Below, piece by piece: positions 16,517 through 25,824 of a stretch of DNA of 63,617 bases. Source of the DNA: Nocardia sp. (lineage in GTDB: Bacteria > Actinomycetota > Actinomycetes > Mycobacteriales > Mycobacteriaceae); NCBI GenBank assembly GCA_014360565.1, contig JACIXH010000008.1, positions 1-63,617 of the forward strand, in the 5' to 3' direction. The notes under the pieces are model-generated. The model was given only the letters and a program-made list of their open reading frames with translations. It searched no databases and was not told where the DNA came from. Position 1 is the stretch's first letter; the number at the start of each line of letters is the position of its first letter. The translations under genes and the position numbers were made by a program.

Positions 16517-17710
16517 CTAACCCCGGCTGCTGGCAGGTGGCAGCGCGGGCAGATCAGCGGTGGGATCCCACACCCAACTGTCGACGTCGGATTCGGCGAT
16601 CAGCTCGTCGACGGCCTGGCGTTGTTGATCACCACTGGCCAGGTACAGCGCGGTGGCCGGCGTGGTGTCGGTGAGCACGGCCGCGGCGAGAGCTTTGGCG
16701 TCGGCGAGGTTGTAGCGCAGGCCTTTGACGAACGTGCGCCGATGATCGGTGAGGTGGTCGAGCAGCAGCTTGTCGGTGACCGACTCGTAGGGAATCCAGT
16801 TCTCGGTCACCGGCATCAAGGTCAGCTCGTGAAAGGTCGGCACCCCGGCACGGTTTGCGCTGATGGTTCCGGCCACGATGAGCCGGGACTGTTCGTCGGC
16901 CTCCCACAGCTCGAGCTCGACACCGAAGCGCTTACGCATCCGCTTGTGCAGGTCGTCGGGCAGCAGGAACGCGAAACCGGGCAGCTCGGCGAGCATCATC
17001 TTCCACCCCAGTCGGCCCTCGGCGATAGCGGCGACCTCGGCCAGGACGAACAACAATTTCTGTCGGCCTTTAGAGGTATCGGAGATCGCGGTCATCACCT
17101 GCGCCCGCCGGGCCGACAGTTCGGTCTTGCGCGCGTCGTTCCACGGCTCGGGCAGGTACAGGCTCGATGCCAACGGGGCGCCCTTGGTCATCTTGCCGCG
17201 CGCGGCGGCCAGGAGGTGGCGGCGCACGACCGACCAGGACCGTTTGCCCGCCATCGCCGGAACCCACCGGTTGAATTCGGCTTGCTCCCACAGATAGTGG
17301 ACGGTGGCGCGCATCGACAGCTTCGCCGGATCCGCGGTGACCGAGTCGCTGGGTTCGGATTCGGAGGCCGGGGGCGAGCCCGCGCCGGAAACGGTCAGGG
17401 CGAAGGCGAGTTTGAGGGTTGTTTCCTCGGTGCCTTCGTTGATCGCGGCGCCGAGCACCTGGCCCAATCCGGACAGCTCCGGTGGCGGTTCGTAGGAGTC
17501 GCAGCCGGGTGCGTGGCCGGTGCCCGACATCGGCATCCGTTTGACGATGAGGTGGTCGCCGACGCTGGCGATGTACATCTCCACGCCGTCGCGGGTGCAC
17601 AAGCAACGTGGCCGCACTTTGGTGCGGCGGGCTTCGGCGAGGGCGAGCTGCCAATCGGGGTCGGCGGTGGTGATGTGTCGCCCGGCGATGGTGAACTCGT
17701 GTGTCTGCAT
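16517..17710 (-). CDS. DUF1173-family protein, 397 aa
   Basis: The N-terminus has the DUF1173 pattern: PRCLCTRDGVEMYIAS, then IVKRMPMSGTGHAPGCDSYEPP, with four Cys/His positions that could bind a metal, followed by a 300-residue mixed domain. DUF1173 proteins of about 400 residues are often found beside TraG/VirD4 genes on plasmids; their function is unknown. ATG 17710 is chosen because GGGGA lies upstream and the residues before it are Arg/Pro-rich, non-coding-like. The 218 bp between this gene and the next upstream gene shows no other gene, only GC-rich sequence. Confidence 0.75.
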   Translation of the reverse strand: MQTHEFTIAGRHITTADPDWQLALAEARRTKVRPRCLCTRDGVEMYIASVGDHLIVKRMPMSGTGHAPGCDSYEPPPELSGLGQVLGAAINEGTEETTLKLAFALTVSGAGSPPASESEPSDSVTADPAKLSMRATVHYLWEQAEFNRWVPAMAGKRSWSVVRRHLLAAARGKMTKGAPLASSLYLPEPWNDARKTELSARRAQVMTAISDTSKGRQKLLFVLAEVAAIAEGRLGWKMMLAELPGFAFLLPDDLHKRMRKRFGVELELWEADEQSRLIVAGTISANRAGVPTFHELTLMPVTENWIPYESVTDKLLLDHLTDHRRTFVKGLRYNLADAKALAAAVLTDTTPATALYLASGDQQRQAVDELIAESDVDSWVWDPTADLPALPPASSRG

Positions 17711-17928
17711 TCTGTGTCCCCTTCGCGGGATGGATTGAGCTGTCGAACGTTTCGGGATTGGATGCGGTGCCCGGGGCGCGGGCCGGGCGGGCTGGTCGCG
17801 CCCCGAGCACCGATTCCGGCGAACCACCACTGGGTTCCTGGTCTGATCTCGCAGTGCCGGGCGGGCTGGTCTGCGAGAAGTCGACCAGGTCGACAGTGAA
17901 CGTGGCGGTCCGCGGTTCATGGGTGGCC

Positions 17929-18639
17929 TCAGCCCGTGGATCGCCGACGTCGGTACAGATCGGCGGTTTCGTCGTAGTCCCAGATCGCGCCACCGTAGGA
18001 CAGAGCGTTGTCGACGTCGTCGGGATCGGTGGGCTGTGCCAGTTGGGCGTTGCGGGCGGTGACCATCGCCTCGACGCTCATTGTGGTGACCGACGGCTCG
18101 GACGGGCCAGCGGTGCCGGATTCATCGAGCACGGCATCGGGTCGGTCGGCCACATCGGCGGCGATCCAGTCCTCGATCCCACCGAAGTTGTCGCGATACA
18201 GCGGTCGTGGGGCGGTGTAGGTATCGGTGCACTTGTCGCGGGTGCAGGACTCCATCCACGTCTCTTCCCTGATCCGGCGCAGCACCGGCCAGAACCATTG
18301 GGTGTGGAAGGCGGTGAGGGCGTCGCGGAAGTCGTCGGTGGGCGAGCCTGCTCGGTAGGCGGCCTTGTGGGCGACCATCAGCGCGAACAGCTCCTCGACC
18401 ACCGGATCGTGTCGATACCAGCAGCCCTTGATCACCATTCCGAGCTGATAGCGGTCGACCAACCATTCGACCCAGTCGGTGAGTTCGACCCACACCGAGA
18501 GCGCTCGCTCGCGGGGCATATGCCGAAATGACCAGGCTTGGTCGACCGGCCAGGCCGGTCCGATCACTCCGTCTTGGCCGAACCACGGCAGGAGCTCGGC
18601 CAGTGCTTTCGGATCGAGGGTGCGGTCGGTGTCGGTCAC
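17929..18639 (-). CDS. DUF4913-like conjugation-locus protein, 236 aa
   Basis: The GTG start at 18639 overlaps the coupling-protein stop by 4 nt (GTGA), which shows translational coupling. The core, LTDWVEWLVDRYQL, then CWYRHDPVVEELFALMVAH and TQWFWPVLRRIREETW followed by two Cys, resembles DUF4913-type proteins found in actinobacterial mobile elements. The family assignment is moderate only. Function unknown; the tight coupling to the VirD4 homologue suggests they work together. Confidence 0.65.
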   Translation of the reverse strand: MTDTDRTLDPKALAELLPWFGQDGVIGPAWPVDQAWSFRHMPRERALSVWVELTDWVEWLVDRYQLGMVIKGCWYRHDPVVEELFALMVAHKAAYRAGSPTDDFRDALTAFHTQWFWPVLRRIREETWMESCTRDKCTDTYTAPRPLYRDNFGGIEDWIAADVADRPDAVLDESGTAGPSEPSVTTMSVEAMVTARNAQLAQPTDPDDVDNALSYGGAIWDYDETADLYRRRRSTG

Positions 18640-20525
18640 CGGCGCCAACCCTTGGTCAGATCAAGCACTTCCACGCCGTGATGGGTGTCGTACTCGGGTG
18701 CGCCGGTGTCGATGATCTGACCGGCGGCGATGATCTTGTCGTAGTGGGCCTGCGACGCACGCACCACCTCGCCGGTCGTGCGGTCACCGTCTTCCCACCA
18801 GGCCGGGATGTGCAGCAGCACGCCGGGCTGGTTGCGGTAGACCAGCAGCGCCTGGTCTTCGGGCATGGTGCGGATCGCCTCGGGCGACATGACCGGCCGC
18901 TCGATCGGCTGGTCGCGCCATTGGTCACCCGTGCCTGGCACCGTTCGCCAACTCTGCACCGTCCCCAGCAGTTTCGAGGTGTCCTCGAGCAGCTCCTGCG
19001 ACATCAAGCCGGGAATCACGAGTCGGCCACTGATCGACTCGAAGATTTGGTGGGCTGCCGCAGTGCCGAACCTGTTGACGAGCTGGTTCTTTCCGTGCAC
19101 GTAGAGGACCATCTGGATTCCCCGGCCGCCGCTGTCGGTGAGCATCCCACCGAGGTTCTTCACCGCGGCGATGTTGGCGACCTCGTCGAGGACCATGCGC
19201 ATGAACGGGTCCAGGCGTTGGTCAGGCATGCGGTCGGCGGTGCGTTTGGCCAGGTAGTGGACTTCGGTCACCATCGCGGCGATGTAGGGGGCCATGCTCT
19301 CGGATTGGCCTTCGCTGAGCAGGTACAGGCTGTTGGATCCGCCGATCAGGTACTCGAGGTTCAGGCTCTCGTCGGCATCCACGTCGACCGCGGCCATCAG
19401 CTTCGGTGATCCGAGAGGCGCCAGGATGCCGGCGACGGTCGCCATGATGTTGGCCAGCGTCTTCGGGTCACCGCCTTCGGTCGCCTGGGCGAATTCGGCG
19501 GCCCAGTCGGGACGGTGCCGTTCCAGGATCTGGATGACCTCACGGTTTTTCGACACCCCCGACCAACGGCGCACGTCGGACATGCGGCGTCCGTCGACGG
19601 CTGCGGCATGCAGGTAGCTCTTGATCAAGGTGGTCGCCCGGCTGCTGTAGAAGCGCGAGGCCTCGGAGTCTGCGTCTCCGCCGCCAGAGCGTCCGCTGAC
19701 GATGGCTCCGGCACGTCGGATGGCGGTGTCGGGGTCTTCGCTGCCTGCCAGGGGTGACCAGCGAGCCTTGTTCGGCCAGCCGGGTGCGAGGTCTTCGGGG
19801 TCGAATACCGCGACGTCGCCCTTGTTTTGGCGGTGCAGGCAGGTCGCGCGCAGGACGTCGGCTTTCGTCGAGGTCGACAGGACGAATCCGGGTGCGCTGA
19901 GTACCGGCTTGATGCCGGTGCGATGGGTCTTGCCCTGGCCCGAGCCGCCGAGTATCAGCAGGCTGTCGTTGGGGCGGATCGCGATCGGCTCGCCGTCGGC
20001 GACGTTGGTTCCCAACGTCATGACCAGTTCGTCGTCGTCGATCTTGTTCAGTTTCGTTCCCGCCAACGACGGTCGTAGCCGCTGCCCGTGTTGTTTCGCG
20101 CCGTCTCGGCCCAACAGCCCCGCGACATCGCTGGTGCGCGCGAGACCGTCTCGCGGTGCGCGGCGGCGCATTTGGCGGGCACCCCACACCACGGCCGCCC
20201 ACCACCACAGCGCCAGCATCGCGCTCGCGATCACGGCCGCGAGTCCGTAGACCAGCCAGGCCGGGCCGGGGCGCGGGTCGTGGTTCCAGGCTGCGGCGGG
20301 GTCGCCGAAGTTGTCGGTCCACCTGGTCAGCGTGGCGACGATGTTGCCAGGCCAGGCCATCCCGTGCCCGGAGAGCAGTCCAGAGAGCGCGGCGCCGCCG
20401 AACAGCGAGGTGCAGGCCACCGTGCCGATCCCGCCCATTGCCCAATACAGGACAGGGACTTTCGGGCGTGACGGCAGTTCAGCCGTGCCGTGATTGTTGG
20501 TTGTGCTGCTCATGGTCAGGCCCAT
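18636..20525 (-). CDS. VirD4/TraG-type coupling protein (T4SS ATPase)
   Basis: 629 residues. Two N-terminal membrane segments (~residues 25-48 and ~90-115, LAAVIASAMLALWWWAAVVWG) anchor it. Walker A LILGGSGQGKTHR and Walker B RMVLDEVANIAAV follow, along with the TraG/VirD4 run QMVLYVHGKNQL. The family recruits the relaxase-DNA complex to the secretion channel. ATG 20525 has an ideal AAGGGAAAGG site and overlaps the end of the VirB4-like gene by 10 nt; a second ATG at 20513 is possible. It is flanked by VirB4-like and DUF4913/DUF1173 genes, the usual actinobacterial order. Confidence 0.92.
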   Translation of the reverse strand: MGLTMSSTTNNHGTAELPSRPKVPVLYWAMGGIGTVACTSLFGGAALSGLLSGHGMAWPGNIVATLTRWTDNFGDPAAAWNHDPRPGPAWLVYGLAAVIASAMLALWWWAAVVWGARQMRRRAPRDGLARTSDVAGLLGRDGAKQHGQRLRPSLAGTKLNKIDDDELVMTLGTNVADGEPIAIRPNDSLLILGGSGQGKTHRTGIKPVLSAPGFVLSTSTKADVLRATCLHRQNKGDVAVFDPEDLAPGWPNKARWSPLAGSEDPDTAIRRAGAIVSGRSGGGDADSEASRFYSSRATTLIKSYLHAAAVDGRRMSDVRRWSGVSKNREVIQILERHRPDWAAEFAQATEGGDPKTLANIMATVAGILAPLGSPKLMAAVDVDADESLNLEYLIGGSNSLYLLSEGQSESMAPYIAAMVTEVHYLAKRTADRMPDQRLDPFMRMVLDEVANIAAVKNLGGMLTDSGGRGIQMVLYVHGKNQLVNRFGTAAAHQIFESISGRLVIPGLMSQELLEDTSKLLGTVQSWRTVPGTGDQWRDQPIERPVMSPEAIRTMPEDQALLVYRNQPGVLLHIPAWWEDGDRTTGEVVRASQAHYDKIIAAGQIIDTGAPEYDTHHGVEVLDLTKGWRR

Positions 20526-21952
20526 GCCTTTCCCTTGATCGCGGCATCGGTGTTGGTGAGCTGACGCTCGAACGGTGAACGGATGTGACGCATCAGGATC
20601 GGGTCGCGGCTGCCGATCTTGAGCAGGCACGACCCGGGGCCGAGCTGCATGATCGTTTCGATCGAGCCGGCGGGTAGCTGATACATCGACGCGGCCGCGG
20701 CCGCGTCGTCGTAGCGGGCCTGGCCGTAGATGTAGACGATGCTGGATTCCTGCATCAGTGCCCGCGCGGGTGAATCGGCGGCGAAGTCGCTGATGTGGTG
20801 GAACGCGGTCACCGTCGACAGACCCAGGCCACGGCTGAGTTTCATGTTCGATCGCAGGTGCAGGCCGGTCGAGCCCTCACCGACATGCCAGCCTTCCTCG
20901 ATCAGCATCTCGGTCTGCTGGAACGCCGAGGATCGCGCCGCGAGCCGGTTCGACAGCCACGTATTGATCAGCGTCATGACCACGCGCAGCGCGGGCCCGG
21001 AATCGGGCAACCGCGAGACATCCATGTGCACCAGCGGATGGTCCAGCGCTGCCTTCACATCGGCGGTAGTCGGTGCGTCGACCAGGCCACGCAGGTCGGT
21101 TTCCGACAGCCGCCGCAGCGCCAACGCGACGTCGCGGCCCCACCTCGTCGCTTCGTCGCGGTACAGCGGCCCGAACAGATCGGTGTCCCCGTTCTGGGGA
21201 TTGAGCATGCGCGCTGCGACATCACCGATGACCGGCTCAAGGTTGCGGGATCGCTTTTCCTTGGTCACCAGGTCGAGAGCGTTGGTGACCGACGCCTTCT
21301 CCACCTCGCTGAGCGGGCGCCCCATCGTGTCTTCCAGAACCGCGGCCACGAGCGCGGCCTGGCCCTCGGGCCGATACTCCGAACCACGGTGGTCACCGCG
21401 CAGACTGATGGCGGGATCGAGCAGATTCAGACGCGGCCCAGGTCCGGCGCCGGTGTTGAACTCCACCGACGTGACCCCGACGGCGTCGGCGATGATGCCG
21501 TACTCGCCGCGCCCGGACTGGCGCTTCTTGTCGATGACGATGACCTGGCGGTCCAAAGGCAGTGTGCGTGTAGTGAATACGGTCTTGAGCAGCGAGGACT
21601 TCGCCTGGCCGATGTCGCCGATCACCGCGACGTTGATGTTGCTGATCTCGTCGCCATAGGCCGTGAACTGGTCGACGAACACCGGCGCGTTGTTGGTGGC
21701 GTCGATGCCGTTGACGACACCGCGATGCCCCGACGGCATCCGCGAGATCGCCAGGTTCAGCGCCTCGCCCTGTCGGGTGGTCGAGGCACTGCCCTCGGGG
21801 CGGGGCTCGTAGAACCCGGCGCGGTCGAGCCAACGGCGGCGGCGTGGCACCTCACGGCGCGGTGGTGCGATCGCGGAGTCGTCCACGTCGTACTCGAAGT
21901 GCAGCTTCGTGCCGAAGCGCGAAACTTCGTCGACAGAAATCGTTTTCGTCAT
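20516..21952 (-). CDS. VirB4-type ATPase (ATPase half), 478 aa
   Basis: Contains the VirB4/TraE ATPase core. NVAVIGDIGQAKSSLLKT is an altered P-loop with Ala replacing the usual Gly before Lys-Ser. QVIVIDKKRQSGRGEY follows. The Walker B region is EMLIEEGWHVGEG, with Glu-Glu in place of Asp-Glu, and a sensor-like VTAFHHISDF comes next. At 478 residues it lacks the ~350-residue N-terminal half of canonical VirB4; that part seems to be the neighbouring SCO6880-type protein. The family powers pilus or channel assembly and substrate transfer at the inner membrane. AGGAG precedes ATG 21952, 9 nt after the upstream stop. Confidence 0.88.
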   Translation of the reverse strand: MTKTISVDEVSRFGTKLHFEYDVDDSAIAPPRREVPRRRRWLDRAGFYEPRPEGSASTTRQGEALNLAISRMPSGHRGVVNGIDATNNAPVFVDQFTAYGDEISNINVAVIGDIGQAKSSLLKTVFTTRTLPLDRQVIVIDKKRQSGRGEYGIIADAVGVTSVEFNTGAGPGPRLNLLDPAISLRGDHRGSEYRPEGQAALVAAVLEDTMGRPLSEVEKASVTNALDLVTKEKRSRNLEPVIGDVAARMLNPQNGDTDLFGPLYRDEATRWGRDVALALRRLSETDLRGLVDAPTTADVKAALDHPLVHMDVSRLPDSGPALRVVMTLINTWLSNRLAARSSAFQQTEMLIEEGWHVGEGSTGLHLRSNMKLSRGLGLSTVTAFHHISDFAADSPARALMQESSIVYIYGQARYDDAAAAASMYQLPAGSIETIMQLGPGSCLLKIGSRDPILMRHIRSPFERQLTNTDAAIKGKAWA

Positions 21953-21961
21953 CGCAGGCTC

Positions 21962-23572
21962 CTACGCGGTCCGGGCATCTTTGCTACCGGCCATTCCGCG
22001 GGCCAGCGGCAGGGTAGCGATCATGTTCACGTCGTGACGGTCGGCCTCCCAGTCGAGCTTGGAGATCGCGGCCTTGCCCGCCGCGTCGGAGACACGCAGG
22101 CACGCCCGGCGGACGTCTTCGGCGTCGCGGCCGGTGACCGCGACCCACATCGCCCAGTTCATTCCGTGTGCCCCGCTGCCAGGGGTCAGGTCGCGGCGGC
22201 GCCGTTGCGACGAGGTCATCATCACTTCGCTGGTCCCGTCATCGACCTTTCCCTTCTTGCGTTCGTTGATCGCGGTGGCCGCGTCCTGGGTCAGGTCCGA
22301 GACCGCCTGGGCACGCGCGAGCCGGTCGGGGATGAAATCCATGCGGACGCTGACTGTTCGGATCGTGGCCGCCCGTGGGGTGTCGTCGGTGCCCTCGTCG
22401 GCCTCGACACCGACCAGCAGCGGATGCAGCCACAGCGGACCCAGCGGCGTCGGGGCGATCGCACCCGGCGGGATGTAGGCGACGCGCGTGTGGTGGCGGC
22501 CGTTGATGATCACCGCGTCGTGGTCGCCGAAGTAGCTCTGCCAGCACGATTCCCAATCCGCGCCGCGGTCGTCGTCGAGGGCGTAGTCCGGGTCCATCAG
22601 CGATCGGATCACCGCGCAGGTGCGCCGTTCACCGAGCACGGTCACTTCGCCGAGTCCGGCGCTGCGGGCGAGGCTCTCGAAGCGCTCGAGTTCGTCTTTG
22701 ACCACTGAGGCCCAGCCGACTTCGGCGCGACGTGTCGAACCCCAGGTGTCGCGGCCGGCGGCTTCGGAGATGAACCGGTCGTCGATGGGGATCTTCACCA
22801 CGTACCAGGTGCGGTGTTCCTCGGCCAGAGGCCGGATCTCATCGAGTGCCGAGTCGTAGGCGTCGACCATCCGCTCGAGCTGGTCGCCGTTGAAGACGAT
22901 GGAGTCGGCATACCACTGCAGGTGAGGGGTGAGGTCATAGGACACCGACCTGTGGATTTGCTGGATGCCGCGAATGTGGCTGCCGTACTTGGCGAGCTCA
23001 CTTTCGAGGAACCCGAACGACTGCCAGGCCGCGGAGTAGGCGGCGGCGCTGCGCAAGCCGCCCTTGAGGCCTTGGACCTGCATCAGGACCGACAGATACG
23101 AGGTCTCACCAGGATTGGAGTGACGCAGCACGAACAGTCCGTCGAACCCGGTGCCCTCGAGAGGCAGCGGTTCGACTCGCCCCAGCGGAACCGGTTGCAC
23201 CCAGGCCGGATCGGCGTCGGGATCGTAGTTCGCCGACGGACGCCCGGTCCGGTCACCACGATCGGCGACCGACCAGAAAATGTGCTCGCCACGGCGGCGG
23301 CGCAGGAATTCCCGCAGCCGGTGCACGCGCCGCTGCGCCCACGACGGTTCCTCGCCGAAGCGTGTTGTGGACAGCGCCAGCACGCCGAGCAAGGTGAACC
23401 CGGCGATCGCGCCGGGCCATCCACGCACCGACAGCCACAGCAAGATCGCGGTGCCCACGGTCACCGACCAGGCGATCACCATGATGCGGGACATGCCGAA
23501 AAGGCCACGTCGGCGCACTTCGGGATCGAGTTGGGCGGTGCGGGTTTCCACCTGGTGGACCTGAGTTGTCAT
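21962..23572 (-). CDS. SCO6880-type T4SS protein (PrgI-like membrane region plus VirB4 N-terminal-like domain)
   Basis: 536 residues. Two adjacent membrane helices at ~30-70 (IMVIAWSVTVGTAILLWLSV; IAGFTLLGVLALS) form a PrgI/VirB3-like anchor. A large soluble region follows that lacks any P-loop, with LFVLRHSNPGETSYLSVLMQVQG and RTWYVVKIPID. This is the layout of SCO6880-family proteins that sit next to a short VirB4 ATPase in actinobacterial conjugative elements. Together the two would rebuild VirB3-VirB4. GGAAGG precedes ATG 23572. Confidence 0.82.
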   Translation of the reverse strand: MTTQVHQVETRTAQLDPEVRRRGLFGMSRIMVIAWSVTVGTAILLWLSVRGWPGAIAGFTLLGVLALSTTRFGEEPSWAQRRVHRLREFLRRRRGEHIFWSVADRGDRTGRPSANYDPDADPAWVQPVPLGRVEPLPLEGTGFDGLFVLRHSNPGETSYLSVLMQVQGLKGGLRSAAAYSAAWQSFGFLESELAKYGSHIRGIQQIHRSVSYDLTPHLQWYADSIVFNGDQLERMVDAYDSALDEIRPLAEEHRTWYVVKIPIDDRFISEAAGRDTWGSTRRAEVGWASVVKDELERFESLARSAGLGEVTVLGERRTCAVIRSLMDPDYALDDDRGADWESCWQSYFGDHDAVIINGRHHTRVAYIPPGAIAPTPLGPLWLHPLLVGVEADEGTDDTPRAATIRTVSVRMDFIPDRLARAQAVSDLTQDAATAINERKKGKVDDGTSEVMMTSSQRRRRDLTPGSGAHGMNWAMWVAVTGRDAEDVRRACLRVSDAAGKAAISKLDWEADRHDVNMIATLPLARGMAGSKDARTA

Positions 23573-23590
23573 CGGTTTTGTCCTTCCCCG

Positions 23591-25810
23591 CTACTGGTCG
23601 GAGTCCGCGCGGGGTGCCGCGTCGTCGGAGACTGCCTTGGCCTTGTTGATCGCCGAGCTGACCGCCTGCACACCGACCGCCGCGGCGATCGTCGCGCCGC
23701 CGCTGGCCGCGCCAGCTCCGGCCTTGGCTGCCGTCGATCCGGCGTGCTCGGCCGTGGCGGCTTCGCCACCGGCGTGAACACCGGGATGTACGCCGCTGCC
23801 AACGGCGCTGGAGCCGTTGCTCGTTGCGCCCTTTTCGCGGTAGGTGCGCGCGAGCGCGCTGTTGGGCTCGCCTGCGGCGGGGCTGCCGTTGGATGCCCCG
23901 GCCCCATTACCGCCCGGCCCGCCGCCGCCTGCGGCGCCGCCGCCTCCGCCGCCGTTGATGTTGACGTCGGTGCGTGAGGCGGGACGTTCACCGCCGACTC
24001 CCTCGCCGCCGCCCATCCGGGCGTACATCAGGGCGTTGCCGCCGGAGCCGACGACGTCGCCGACCAGGGAGGGGCCGTTGCCGAAGTCTTCGGAGTCCGA
24101 GGCGGTGGGCAGGATCGGGGTCCATTTCAGCAGCGCCCACGGTGCCAGGCCGATCAGGATCATCGCGATGGCGACCTGGAAGACCTTGGCGACCTCCCCC
24201 ATGCCGCTGGCGTCTTGTTCGTAGATGGCGTTCGCGGCGGTGAAGATGACCGCGAGCACGAAGAACAGCGCGGGCACCGAGAACGCCAGGCCGAGGAACA
24301 TGAACACCGGGCGCAGCGCCTTGTGCCGGTATTTGGGGTGCACCATCATGAAGATCGAGATGCCCGAGACAGCACCGGCGATCGGCAGGCCGTAGTCGTG
24401 CAGCATCATCCCGACCCAGATCACGGCCGCGCCGAGCAGCAGCAGGCCGAACATCAGAACCGCCATCAGCGATCCGCCGGGGAACGAATCTGCGGTGGCA
24501 CCGTTGAACTCGCCGATGTGGTTGATCAGTTCGCCAGCGGGGGTGCCTCCCCATTCGGCCAGCGAGGTGGACAGGGCGTTGGTGAGTTCGAGGACGAGTG
24601 TGGCGAATGCGGGGGCGAAGATCGCGAGGAAGATCGCGGTGGGCAGGTAGCCGAACAGTGATTCGGCGAGTTCTCGCGGTGGGGCGCCCTTGGCGCCGCG
24701 TTGGATGGCGAAGACCAACATGAAGGCCATCACCACGAATCCGATCGCGACCGAGGCCGCGTACAGGCGCAGGAACCAGTCCGAACCGGGATCGAAGTGC
24801 CCCGTCGACAGGCCCTTGAGGACCTTGGTGGCGAAGTCGATCGCCGCCGGCTTCATGGAGTTCGCCCAGTCGTCGGCGATGCTGGACGGATTCTCGATGA
24901 ACTTCGCGGCCGCGACGACGGTCGAGGCCAGCCCCGACAGCGCCGAGGTCACCCACTTGCCGCCCTGCCAAATCGGGCTGGCGTCCGCGGCCGCGCCGAA
25001 CGCGGAGTTCACGCGGTCGCTGAACGAGGTGTTCTGCTCGATCCAGTTCGCGGTTCCGGCGAACAGGTGCGCGACCGAGGCGTTCCAGTCTCGGCACCGT
25101 TTGGCGTCTTCGGCCTTGCCGTCCGCCTTGGTGCAGTTGACGAAAAAGCTGTGGGCGCAGTAGATCCCGAGCGCATCATCAGAGCACGCGTCGGTCCATG
25201 CCTTCTCCGGGACGTTGCGGCCTTCGCCCTTCTCGGCGGCGCGCAGCGAGCTGGTGTCGGGCGCGGTCCAGTCGAAGCCCCAGGTGTTGCTCGACGAGCT
25301 CGCCCACGCCTTGAGGTCATCGGCGCACATGCCCTTGGGCGGGTGGAAATTCGCATCCCCTGCGGGGAACACACGCGGCAGGGTGTCGGCGTCGGGCTCT
25401 TGACCGTCGCGGATCATCTGGTCCGCGACGGGTTCGACCTGGGCCTTGATACTCGGGTTGAGCATCGCACCGGACGAGGCCAGCAGCAGGGCCTTCTTGC
25501 CGTCGTCGGGCAGGCTCCACCACATCAGGCGGTTCTCGTTGGTGAGCATCGCTCCCAGGTAGGCGCCCATGTCGCCGCCCCGGTCCTGGCAGGCACCGGT
25601 GAACCATTCACCGTTTTTGAATTCTTCGGTCCCGCCGACGAACTGCTTGAGATCCGCCGGGAAGTTCTCGGGCAGGCTCGTCGAGGACACGACACCGGGC
25701 CCCGAACCTGGCGAGGCGGGGGTCGTGGGCTGCGCGGCAGCACCGCCTGCTGCAGCGCTGGCCGCTATCGCGGTCGCGCCGAGCAGGAGAACGATTCGAC
25801 GGATCAGCAT
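23591..25810 (-). CDS. VirB6/TrbL-like polytopic membrane protein, 739 aa
   Basis: A signal peptide (MLIRRIVLLLGATAIAASAAAGG) is followed by a ~330-residue extracytoplasmic domain with six or more cysteines. About six membrane helices then occupy residues ~360-600 (FVVMAFMLVFAI; AIFLAIFAPAFATLVLEL; LMAVLMFGLLLLGAAVIWV; and others). The cytoplasmic or Gly-rich tail includes a run of glycines. This is the expected layout of the VirB6/TrbL channel component in Gram-positive T4SSs. AAGGGGGG precedes ATG 25810, 14 nt after the VirB8-like stop. The large Cys-containing exported domain in front of the channel is a feature of actinobacterial versions. Confidence 0.83.
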   Translation of the reverse strand: MLIRRIVLLLGATAIAASAAAGGAAAQPTTPASPGSGPGVVSSTSLPENFPADLKQFVGGTEEFKNGEWFTGACQDRGGDMGAYLGAMLTNENRLMWWSLPDDGKKALLLASSGAMLNPSIKAQVEPVADQMIRDGQEPDADTLPRVFPAGDANFHPPKGMCADDLKAWASSSSNTWGFDWTAPDTSSLRAAEKGEGRNVPEKAWTDACSDDALGIYCAHSFFVNCTKADGKAEDAKRCRDWNASVAHLFAGTANWIEQNTSFSDRVNSAFGAAADASPIWQGGKWVTSALSGLASTVVAAAKFIENPSSIADDWANSMKPAAIDFATKVLKGLSTGHFDPGSDWFLRLYAASVAIGFVVMAFMLVFAIQRGAKGAPPRELAESLFGYLPTAIFLAIFAPAFATLVLELTNALSTSLAEWGGTPAGELINHIGEFNGATADSFPGGSLMAVLMFGLLLLGAAVIWVGMMLHDYGLPIAGAVSGISIFMMVHPKYRHKALRPVFMFLGLAFSVPALFFVLAVIFTAANAIYEQDASGMGEVAKVFQVAIAMILIGLAPWALLKWTPILPTASDSEDFGNGPSLVGDVVGSGGNALMYARMGGGEGVGGERPASRTDVNINGGGGGGAAGGGGPGGNGAGASNGSPAAGEPNSALARTYREKGATSNGSSAVGSGVHPGVHAGGEAATAEHAGSTAAKAGAGAASGGATIAAAVGVQAVSSAINKAKAVSDDAAPRADSDQ

Positions 25811-25824
25811 CAGTTGTCCCCCCT

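Noticed and set aside
20795-22708. 637-codon frame antisense to VirB4/SCO6880 genes
   Set aside because: Shadow frame spanning two real genes on the opposite strand.
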